Assembly (NCBI GenBank): GCA_036785325.1
Contig: JAXIVH010000453.1
Span: 1-64,000, forward strand
From: Urophycis tenuis
Taxonomy: Eukaryota > Chordata > Actinopteri > Gadiformes > Phycidae
Reading direction: 5' to 3'
Length of the DNA stretch: 64,000 bases
This document shows positions 52,793-64,000 of this stretch, one piece after another (position 1 is the stretch's first letter; the number at the start of each line of letters is the position of its first letter). Below the pieces are notes generated by a model. It saw nothing but the letters and a program-made list of their open reading frames with translations, was not told where the DNA came from and searched no databases. Both the position numbers and the translations under genes were made by a program.

Positions 52793-53437
52793 TTTATCAT
52801 ATGTATGATTATGAATTCAAAGTGAGGTAACAGTGAAATGCACAGTATGTACAAAATATGTATTTACATAATGTCTGATTTGAATTAAATACAAACTAAT
52901 TATGATGACATTCAATTACTTATATTGCATGTATTACATTTAAATTAAATTGAACTGATTGAATGCATTAAATTAATTCAACTTTGCTAAACTGTCCCTT
53001 AAAGGCAACAGGCCAAGGCCTACCTAAGAGAAGGTGTCTAGTTTTGAGCAGTTGTATGTTGGCGAGTCTTTTTCCCGTAGCTGCCTGAACGTTTCCTCAA
53101 GATGGAATATCGTTGGTACAGAGGTCAACTCCCTTCTGCTCACTATAGGGCCTTTGTTAAATTGTCCCTTTTAGTCAACCAACAGGGATGAACCTTGTTT
53201 TGGCCTGTTGTATGTACATTATGTTAGAAATATATCATTTAAAAAATAAATATAAAAAACAAATATAAGGTTCCTTAATTTTTGCATACCGAAATATGTT
53301 TTACTATTGGAAACGAATGACTTCCACATATGAATAAAGGGAAGGTCATGTCGATGAAAAATAACTTCAGAGTTAAAAAGTGTTACAGCAGCAACATAGA
53401 CAGGACTGTTAAATTCATTATAATAATACAAAAACAC

Positions 53438-53482
<45 letters not shown>

Positions 53483-56234
53483 CAAAATATGTATTTACAT
53501 AATATCATTACTCATACATATTACCCATAAAATATTATTCATACAAAATACATGAAAAAAAGTCACTACAAATGTAGAAGCCTATTGAGAACATTCCTAT
53601 GTCCATGCAGAGATTCCCGTTCCAGTGGTGGCTCTCCAGACACAATGGCCTGCTGTCTTCCCCTCTGAGAGAGTGGAGCTGAGCTGTAGTATGCAGGGCA
53701 GCTCAGAGCCCTGGAACTTTACTTGGTACAGAGGACAGGAGGTAGTGGAGAACGGGTCAGATGTCTCAACTATGACAGGTGGATCGTTCCTTGTGATTAG
53801 CTCTGCTAAACTGGAGCATGGGGGAAAGTACACCTGTACTGGACAACTCCAGGGGAGACCTGTTGTTAAGTCCAAGACCAGCAACATACTCTCGGTAGAG
53901 GTCCATGGTGAGTAATTGCTCATGCAAATCATTGATGCAGAATACAATGTTATTTTTTTGATGAATTCAAAGTGAGGTAACAGTGAAATGCACATACAGT
54001 ATGTACAAAATATGTATTTACATAATATCTGATTTGAATTAAATACAAACTAATTATGATGACATTCAATTACTTATATTGCATGTATTACATCTAAATT
54101 AAATTGAACTGATTAAATTGATTGTATTTAATTAATTCAACTTATCTACACTGTCCCTTTAAGGCAACAGGCCAAGGCCTACCTAAGAGAAGAATTCTAG
54201 TTTTGAGCAGTTGTATGTTGGCGAGTCTTTTTTCCTTAGCTGCCTAGTGAACGTTTCCTCCAGATGGAATATCGTTGGTACAAAGAGGTCAACTCCCTTC
54301 TGTTCATTAGCAGAAGGTGTTAAATTGTCCCTTTTAGACAACCACCTAACAGGGATGAACCTTGTTTTGGCCAGTTGTATGTACATTATGTTAGAAATAT
54401 ATCATCTTAAAAATAAATATCAACAAACAAATATAAGGTTCCTTAATTTTTGCAATAGGTTTTACTATTGGAAATGAATGACTTCCACATATGAATAAAG
54501 GGAAGGTCATATCGATGAAAAATAACTTAAAAGTGAGAAAAATGAGAAAGAAGGCTTTGGTCCTTGACAGTTTGTCAATCTCCATACGTGTGTACATTTT
54601 CACCCTGCAAAGAGCAACTGTTGTTTCTCTCTCTCAAGAAACTCCCAAACCAACCATAAAGCTAAACACGTTGTGGCCCGAGGTCTTCCCCACCGAGCAT
54701 GCAGAGCTGAACTGCAGAGTGACTGGGAGCCTCAAATGGAGGTACACATGGTTCAAGGATGGGAGTGAGATCCAGGCTGGCCTTGGTGTTGTGGTTCTGG
54801 GCGATGAAGGAGCTACCTTGTCCATCCAGGCTAAAGCGGAACATGCTGGACAGTACATGTGTAGAGGACGATTTAAGAGCAGGAGACTGAGCACTAAATC
54901 CAGTGATGAGCTCACGATCAAAGTCTTGGGTGAGTCCAAGGTGTGTTTAGATGTTTTAATAACAACAGAGAAATCCAATGTACGTTTAGTCTCAAGGGCA
55001 GATCGGTTAACTCCAAATCCAGTGACACACTCATGTTAGTGGTGTTGTGGCGCGAGGTCTTCCCCACCAAGCATGCAGAGCTGAACTGCAGAGAAATGTG
55101 TTTGATTCAACACAATTGATTATGTTAAAATTACAATTGTTAACACATTAGCATGACAAAAAATTGAAATTACTGTTGGAAATGAATGGGAGGGTCATGT
55201 CCATCCATCCATTCACTAATGCTCATGTTTCTCCCATGGGCCACATTATCTGATCCGCTATTGATGCTGATTATGCTCAACATACCTCCAGATGAGATAC
55301 CTACACCAGAGCTAATACAAGCTCCCGGGCATGAGAAGATGTATGCTGAGGAATCGCTCAGCTTCAGCTGTAAGGTTAGTACTTCGACCGAATGGACGTA
55401 CCATTGGATCAAGGACAAGGCAGCTCTCTCGAATCAAGGTACAACCTACGACATCACTTCGGCTACCCCTTATGACACCGGCACTTACCAATGTCACGCA
55501 TCGAGAGGAAAGGAACAACCGTTCCACACGCAAAACAGTAACACGCTAAGAGTCGACGTTGAAGGTGGGTGTGTTTGTTTTTTTTAATGAACCATCGACA
55601 CACATCACAACATCTCCAGCTGGATACCATGTGATCCCTGTGATGTGCACCTTTCAGCGTGGCCCGGGGCCACCATCACCCTTCTCACGAGCTGGTCGGA
55701 GGTCTTCTCCACCGATCGGCTGGATCTGAAATGCGAGGTGCAAGGGAGCCAACACAAGTGGAACTACATATGGTAGGATGCAGCTCTTCAGTTTTGCATC
55801 CCTGCACCATTGTGTCACGCGCACGCCAGGCCTGAATCATCCCGGAGTCCATGCTCACACAACCGTTCCAATGCACTTGAAAATGCTGTAACCTCCAGGG
55901 TCAGGGGAGATGCAGAGATCCCATCTTATGATCAAATACTCACTGTCACGCCGGGTGAAGATCCTGACCAGAGTGAATACATCTGCAAGGGCGTCCGCTC
56001 TTCAAGACCTCTGCATTCCAAACGCAGTGCACCCTTCAAGACTACCAATCTCCGTGAGTAGTGGCGGAGGTTTTGATGGAACCAATAGCTGCTAGCTAGA
56101 AGCTAGGGTGACCTCAGACTTTAAGATTGTTCTGGGTGGGACTAGTGCGATTGGTTCTTTGTTCTTACCATCTCATTCCTCTAATATTATTTACAATAAA
56201 ATTATTATTATCATCATCATCATCGTCGTCGTTG

Positions 56235-56271
<37 letters not shown>

Positions 56272-57128
56272 CTAATAATATGTATTTCTGTTTTTTATCC
56301 TCCATCTTGTTTGTAGTTCTTAAGAGAAGGGTGTTGCTTTCTATATCTGGATGTCTATTCTTCGGCATCATCCTTGTCTTCATTGGATGCTTTGTGATGA
56401 GACTAACACGCAAACCAGGTTTTACATTTTTATCTCAGTATTATTGAAGACTGCTTATATTCAATGAACATGTATTTGGCCTGAGAATTGCAGCTCACGG
56501 GCCAGTTCTCATCATGATACCCTTGGGTAATGTATTATTTTTGTTTTTCCTACAGTCAATGTTGAAGGGAAGCCGAAAGAGCCCAACCTCTTTCTCACGA
56601 TGGCTGAGCTGAAAGCGTGTGATGGTATGTGGTTAGTGATCAGGCTTTCTGTTGCTGGTGTGACTTTCATGCCTATTCTGTGAAATGACACCCAGTTCAC
56701 TGCCGTTCCCACAACAGTTGCACCTTGTCCACTGGCGGAATATGTCACTGCTGAGGCAATGGTGGCTTTAAATAAAGGTAAAGCTTGACTCACAAAAGAC
56801 ATGCAGTTTGAGTTAAAGAATACAGCTTTACGTTGCTTGGTAGTATCCGTGCTTTGTGTGGTTGACTGTTATTTGGTCATTTTTCCTGTAGATGGAGAAG
56901 ACAATGACACCGTTTGCAGCGAATCAACAGCTCTTCCATTAAGTTTCCCTGAGGGTGAAGGTACAATCGTGTAACATATTACAATTCTGAATGACTTCCA
57001 AATATGCATTTTTGGCACAACAGTAAAGGAATCCATCCCTGTTTGTCCATGTGCTTCTCCCTCCAGATGAGGCATTGGAGAGCAATGACACTGCCAGCAA
57101 TGGTGCGCTGAAGTCCTTCAAGGGTTGA
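38972..57128 (+). CDS. Fc-receptor-like Ig-superfamily receptor, 11 Ig domains
   Basis: Predicted type I leukocyte receptor. Exons: 38972-39002 and 39415-39450 (signal peptide, hydrophobic core LFCVICFTALC; both tentative), 39683-39994 (Ig1), 40238-40534 (Ig2), 49868-50140 (Ig3), 50438-50734, 51067-51363, 51696-51992, 52325-52621, 53611-53907 (Ig4-8), 54639-54929 (Ig9), 55292-55564 (Ig10), 55658-55772 plus 55899-56053 (Ig11, split), 56317-56418 (membrane), 56556-56624, 56718-56777, 56892-56960, 57067-57128 (tail). The joined length is 3,630 nt, open to a TGA, about 1,209 aa. Each single-exon Ig domain starts and ends in phase 1 and shows the C2-type pattern (VELSC, WYRGQ, GKYTCTG). The membrane segment is SISGCLFFGIILVFIGCFVM. 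The short first exon plus 36-nt second exon resembles Fc-receptor genes, and the domains look FcR/FCRL-like; the exact orthologue is not clear. The tail has one Tyr (AEYVTA) and no ITIM. Confidence 0.75.
40678..41196 (-). repeat. Gmr1-like element, 3' LTR (519 bp)
   Basis: This long direct repeat of 45,510-46,028 has only three differences that I count (about 99.4% identity). It starts TGTGACGT and ends ACGTCACA, so the LTR has an 8-bp inverted end. Just inside it, read on the - strand, a purine-rich stretch GAGGGGAGGGATG is the likely polypurine tract. The flanks are TA repeat, so a 4-6 bp target duplication is consistent but not provable. Confidence 0.95.
41197..42708 (-). CDS. Gmr1-like pol, reverse transcriptase-RNase H part
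   Basis: This frame carries a Ty3/Gypsy reverse transcriptase (ASPIVLVPKPDGTIRFCNDY, then LTTLDLTKGYWQV, LPFGLHGAPATFQ and the catalytic YLDDVVV near 42,045) and a Gypsy RNase H (TVQTDASEVGLGAVL, CLAVTWALESLRFYL, VVSDHAPLQWM, HENADALSRR). It reads on into the LTR. The frame differs by one from the integrase frame upstream; the switch is at a seven-base C run (minus strand) near 42,675, so an indel in an original single pol frame is likely. The domain order, integrase before reverse transcriptase, is the hallmark of the Gmr1 group. Confidence 0.9.
42668..44515 (-). CDS. Gmr1-like pol, protease-integrase part
   Basis: The frame begins with a retropepsin (LLDSGSRVTLIRG, active site near 44,365). 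It continues with an integrase zinc region (LNLAHTHLLGAHLGVEKTRE ... CRGCPECQ), a core with the D,D-35-E pattern (ERIALDIVGPLP, ILTDQGTPFMS, YHPQTDGLVERFNKTLKAML) and a C-terminal module (PGDRVLVLVPT ... ATWQGPYEILERVG). It ends at a TGA just past the C run where the reverse transcriptase frame takes over. The link to gag upstream is also out of frame. Confidence 0.9.
   Translation of the reverse strand: MSLCPLPSPSPRPLCTCLPPSRGSQTELRSDPPTCPVTVNRHNVEALLDSGSRVTLIRGDLVRPEQLVSGPTLPVACVHGDTRSYPTTELKMTTTRGTLRIRAGVVDSLPIPLLIGRDCPAFHPLWREAHEKPARVPRKRRPGALAGMAGAHTNPETESNTGEEDVAPGGNPSSDEEDVPNARELPPLTGQYGTAQLQDPTLANALRNVQVIEGVVVGNRAGPTYPHFMINRGLLYQVTKKNEEVHEQLLVPQPHRATVLNLAHTHLLGAHLGVEKTRERILQRFFWPGIHREIENFCRGCPECQGVAPKPCYRNPLIPLPIIGTPFERIALDIVGPLPKSARGHQYILVIMDYATRYPEAIPLRKATSKQIAKELFLLSTSLGIPKEILTDQGTPFMSRVMKDWCTFLKVRQLRTSVYHPQTDGLVERFNKTLKAMLRKVIGEDGRNWDQLLPYLLFAVREVPQASTGFSPFELLLSYRPRGLLDIAKEAWEEQPCRQRTLVEHVGDMQKRLQAIYPIMREHMEAAQRQQQVAYNRPAQPREFKPGDRVLVLVPTVECKFLATWQGPYEILERVGEVNYKVRQPDKRKPEQIYHVNLLKKWHAREALFSYLPPH
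44516..45389 (-). pseudogene. Gmr1-like gag, broken by frameshifts, SCAN-like capsid
   Basis: The likely start is at 45,389 (MEDIVKTLVEGQQAQFQ). The reading changes frame near 45,150, 44,940 and 44,450-44,510. In the middle (about 44,780-45,010) the pattern RFHSWTFHP ... ITRKWLEPE ... VVDRYVRALPYEAKKLL resembles the SCAN domain. A CCHC zinc knuckle (CHRCGEVGHISWQC) lies at 44,570-44,529. Three frame breaks mean this copy does not encode an intact gag as assembled. Confidence 0.8.
45510..46028 (-). repeat. Gmr1-like element, 5' LTR (519 bp)
   Basis: Near-identical partner of 40,678-41,196. Directly inside it, read on the - strand, TGGTGGAGAATGC begins two bases after the LTR end and is the candidate primer-binding site; I could not name the tRNA. 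Confidence 0.95.
46041..49397 (-). mobile_element. Rex3/RTE-like LINE, near full length
   Basis: On the - strand the element runs from about 49,397 to a (GATG)n tail at 46,057-46,041. Endonuclease parts (LALGTWNVTSLAG, LVLLGDFNAHVGN, SMIDFVVVSSDL, ELSTDHHLVAS) are at about 48,220-48,960. Reverse transcriptase parts (GKAPGVDEIHPEF, KKGDRRVCSNYRGITLLSLP, FADDLVLLAS at 46,854) and a C-terminal region follow to a stop at 46,066. The almost absent 3'UTR and GATG tail are typical of RTE/Rex3. Two frame breaks are seen, near 47,950 and at a seven-base homopolymer near 47,586-47,592. It is flanked by (TA)n on both sides. Confidence 0.88.
49397..49486. repeat. (TA)n microsatellite at the LINE 5' flank
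   Basis: About 43 TA units with small interruptions. The paralogous intron at 52,722-52,790 has the same (TA)n without an insertion, so the repeat is older than the two retroelements. Confidence 0.95.
49563..49867 (+). repeat. Duplicate of the intron after Ig exon 1
   Basis: GTCAATGGTGAGAGTTAAGC and the following roughly 240 bp repeat 39,986-40,237, including the last bases of Ig exon 1 and its donor. It marks an unequal-exchange junction just upstream of Ig exon 3. Confidence 0.85.
50228..50260 (+). pseudogene. Relic of an Ig exon (acceptor plus first codons)
   Basis: TACGCAGAGATTCCCAAAGG resembles the start of the array exons (CATGCAGAGATTCCCGTTCC), but it runs into a TA repeat. It is a truncated copy at the left edge of the array. 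Confidence 0.55.
50438..53907 (+). repeat. Tandem array of near-identical Ig exons (629-bp period)
   Basis: Exons start at 50,438, 51,067, 51,696 and 52,325, exactly 629 bp apart each time, and a fifth copy follows at 53,611 after a longer intron. Each exon is 297 bp, phase 1-1. Copies 1 and 2 differ at a single base that I can find (Arg versus Pro codon), and the introns between copies 1-2 and 2-3 look identical. A sixth close relative is Ig exon 2 at 40,238. Confidence 0.95.
52722..52790. repeat. (TA)n microsatellite in the receptor intron
   Basis: About 34 TA units. The flanking sequence matches that around 40,620 and 49,490, showing the intron was duplicated together with the exon. Confidence 0.95.
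52840..54540 (+). repeat. Duplicated intron block
   Basis: The stretch at about 52,840-53,385 (AAGGCAACAGGCCAAGGCC, GTTGTATGTTGGCGAGTC, ATGGAATATCGTTGGTAC) recurs at about 53,985-54,540 with small changes. The duplicated unit therefore spans an Ig exon plus a long intron, a second and larger period in this gene. Confidence 0.85.
55035..55096 (+). pseudogene. Relic of an Ig9-like exon
   Basis: GAGGTCTTCCCCACCAAGCA followed by TGCAGAGCTGAACTGCAGAG copies the start of Ig exon 9 (54,680-54,718) but then diverges, and it has no acceptor in frame. Confidence 0.6.
56191..56275. repeat. ATT/ATC trinucleotide tract
   Basis: Tandem ATT and ATC units in the intron before the membrane exon of the receptor gene. 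Confidence 0.9.
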
Positions 57129-57754
57129 GCCAGTTGGACTCTGATAACTTTAACCATTGAACAGCACTGACTTTGTCAAACAATTCCATGCATGTTCCCT
57201 GAAATTTAGCATGTTAATATTCTTTTGCACGCTCATCGAGTCTGTTCCGCGCTGACTTTATTGCCTTAATTAAACAAACTGTATACATATTCCCTTATAT
57301 TTAGCTCATTCATATTATATTACATTTTCACAGTTTATGGTTTAATGTTGCATTTCACATGTTTTTACCTACTGGTTACCTACTGATAACATGTAGAGTG
57401 GTTAGTTAGGAAATTATTGGAGCAAACAGCAGATGGCAGCAAACATACTGCCACACCACCTCTACCATCAAACTGACTATCTGTCAACTCTCTAATATGT
57501 ATGAAGATGTTGTCTATGTTAAAAGTTGTATTTATGTCCTAGACACCTCACCAGTAAAGTATTCCAAACGCATGTTATTTGACTCATGTTATTTTAATGA
57601 AATGATGATATAATTCTGTATAATGCAATGTATAATGTAACTATACAATTCAAGGAAACATGTTCAATTTTTTGCGGAGACTCCACGTGTCATTTAGACC
57701 CTGTCAGGCCAAATGGCTTTGTACTCATAGAACGGCAATGCAAAATGTAATGGC

Positions 57755-57760
57755 AATAAA
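57755..57760 (+). terminator. Poly(A) signal of the Ig receptor gene
   Basis: AATAAA lies 627 bp after the receptor stop codon in TGGCAATAAAATCC. It is the last candidate before the apobec2 3' end. Confidence 0.5.
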
Positions 57761-57817
57761 ATCCAAACCAACTACAAAGTATCGATGTAGTCAAACCATT
57801 CCATGGGGAAGCATTGT

Positions 57818-57823
57818 TTTATT
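57818..57823 (-). terminator. apobec2: Poly(A) signal of apobec2
   Basis: TTTATT on the + strand gives AATAAA on the - strand, 79 bp past the apobec2 stop. It lies about 58 bp from the opposing receptor signal, so the two genes end tail to tail. Confidence 0.65.
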
Positions 57824-57901
57824 GACCACCAGACAGCAAGTAGCCGTAGTCGTCTACTACATACACGTGTTGCAACGCTCGCTGACGTGATGAAATACCG
57901 T

Positions 57902-61359
<3,458 letters not shown>

Positions 61360-62109
61360 GCTGCCTCTGTTCCTGAGAGTGGGGCGCTACGAGTCTGTGA
61401 GACCAGGGACAGACACGGGGGAGGAGGGGGTGGGGGGGGGGGCAAGGGTGGGGGGGGGGAGGATTGAGATACTGTCTAAAGATGACTGATAACATGAGTG
61501 GACGGCCCAAAATAGATGCTATTGTATGCCGCGCCGGGCGTTTGTGTGTCGGGCCGGGCCAATGGCAGTCGGACTGTAATCCCTTTAACCCCGCACAAAC
61601 TGCTTTTCCATTCGCTGACCGTTACCAGGGCCAACTGACAGGACACTAGCTCGCGTGTGTACGTGTCAGTGTGAGTTTAAGGTGAGGAGGTGAAACAGAT
61701 TTGCAGCCCAAAACTACAAATCACATTGTTGTACACTTTGTGTCTCCAATACACCGGGCGCAGTCCACCAGTGTGCCGGGACTGTCAACAAGCCAACAAC
61801 AGGCAGGTTATAAATAACAGTGGCTGTCTATTCCTAATGTGTACGGGTAACCAGGGTCTGCCCTGGCCCCCCAACTGAAACCCTGTAAGCTCCCGGGCTT
61901 TAGTGACACAGCAGGGCCAGTTTAAAGGGTATTCCTGGAATGAGGGAGTGGGGTTTATTTGTCTGTAAAATTGCAGTCAGTATTTGTCTTTGTGCAAGAC
62001 ACCGTGTATTCTTCCACTGCCCATGTGTCTACGAACAATCAATCTCTGAGAAATCACCCACATCAATATGGTTTTATGCACCGGCCAGTCCATGGGGGAA
62101 GAGATTGTT

Positions 62110-62157
<48 letters not shown>

Positions 62158-62350
62158 CAAAATGGCTTTTCTGCACTGCAGATGTAATAACTTGAGGCAT
62201 TGGGAGAGAGTGGGAGGGAGGGGGCAGTTCAATTACAATTTCCTCCCCTACCTCCCCTTCTCGGTCTCACTCTCTGCCAAGTAATTCATTTTAGAGGCAA
62301 TTACCAATAGAACCAGAGCCCAGCCTGCTGGTCTAACTGAAATGGATGAG
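61360..62350. other. apobec2 upstream region, no gene seen
   Basis: Upstream of the apobec2 start the + strand is G-rich to about 61,462, followed by an inverted CCAAT context (GGGCCAATGGCAG near 61,555). A (TG)n tract lies at 62,110-62,152. No coding exon is evident. Confidence 0.5.
62230..62345. promoter_or_regulatory. Possible conserved non-coding element A
   Basis: A non-repetitive AT-balanced block with several homeodomain-type cores (CAATTACAATT, GTAATTCATTT, GCAATTACC) in a region otherwise full of simple repeats. Conservation is not testable here. Confidence 0.25.
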
Positions 62351-62374
62351 CTGTCAGAGCAATGGTGGGGGAGG

Positions 62375-62524
<150 letters not shown>

Positions 62525-62639
62525 CAGAGTAACACAACACACACATTCACAAACAACACAGCTATGGTTGGGAGACATTGTTCAGAAGACACACTAAATA
62601 AAAGACTGCGACACAATCACAGAGATATCTTGGGCGAGC

Positions 62640-62775
62640 TCCTCCGACTCCAGGGGCATTCTGTGGTGATAATCGCTGAGATTAGGCCTGTCGGCGTTAA
62701 TTATGATCCATGGAGATAATCGCATTGAATATCGAGCAGATTAAGCCACTTTATCTCTGGAGAGGGAAATGTGAA
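62640..62775. promoter_or_regulatory. Possible conserved non-coding element B
   Basis: Two copies of GATAATCGC (near 62,669 and 62,716), two related sites AGATTAGGCC and AGATTAAGCC, and a TTAATTATG core lie within about 90 bp. Repeated GATA/OTX-like spacing suggests an enhancer. This is inference from motif clustering only. Confidence 0.3.
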
Positions 62776-62779
62776 CGTC

Positions 62780-64000
<1,221 letters not shown>

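Noticed and set aside
38972..57128. Two separate Ig receptor genes split by the retroelements
   Set aside because: There is no second signal-peptide exon after 49,400 and no membrane exon before 40,678, and all exon phases join into one open frame. Transcript evidence would still be needed.

Overview
The window is vertebrate, almost certainly teleost fish, nuclear DNA. Genes are split into many short exons with GT..AG introns, dinucleotide microsatellites are extremely dense, and the mobile elements are fish types: a Rex3/RTE-like LINE, a Gmr1-like Ty3/Gypsy element, a tRNA-derived SINE and small hAT elements. Gmr1 was first described in cod and gadid genomes are rich in dinucleotide repeats, so a gadiform source is possible, but this is only an inference.

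Layout. (1) About 3,080-16,133, + strand: the 3' part of nav1 (neuron navigator 1), about 23 exons from the Ser/Pro-rich middle through two coiled coils to the AAA+ ATPase and natural stop; 5' exons lie outside the window. A long 3'UTR probably follows and carries a 710-bp hAT element. (2) 19,901-34,571, + strand: a complete 12-exon myosin-binding protein H gene (Ala/Pro-rich N-terminus, then Fn3-Ig-Fn3-Ig), probably with a spliced non-coding last exon near 36,062. (3) 34,600-38,970: intergenic DNA with microsatellites, a 32-bp minisatellite and a SINE. (4) 38,972-57,128, + strand: an Fc-receptor-like immunoglobulin-superfamily receptor. My exon model has a signal peptide, 11 Ig domains, one membrane segment and a short tail, and stays open over 3,630 nt. 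It contains a tandem array of near-identical 297-bp Ig exons on a 629-bp period. One intron holds a 5.35-kb Gmr1-like LTR retrotransposon and a 3.35-kb Rex3/RTE-like LINE side by side. (5) 57,902-61,359, - strand: apobec2, three exons, tail to tail with the receptor gene. (6) 61,360-64,000: no gene seen; microsatellites and two possible conserved non-coding segments.

The genes do not form a pathway: nav1 is a neuronal cytoskeleton gene, mybph and apobec2 are muscle-associated, and the Ig receptor is probably a leukocyte gene. The items most worth following are the Ig-exon array, the Gmr1-like element (integrase upstream of reverse transcriptase, SCAN-like capsid segment), a 264-bp foldback element with 15-bp target duplications, and three hAT elements with perfect 8-bp target duplications. 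Single-base frame breaks in nav1 exons and in homopolymers of both retroelements suggest residual consensus indels, although real mutations cannot be excluded.
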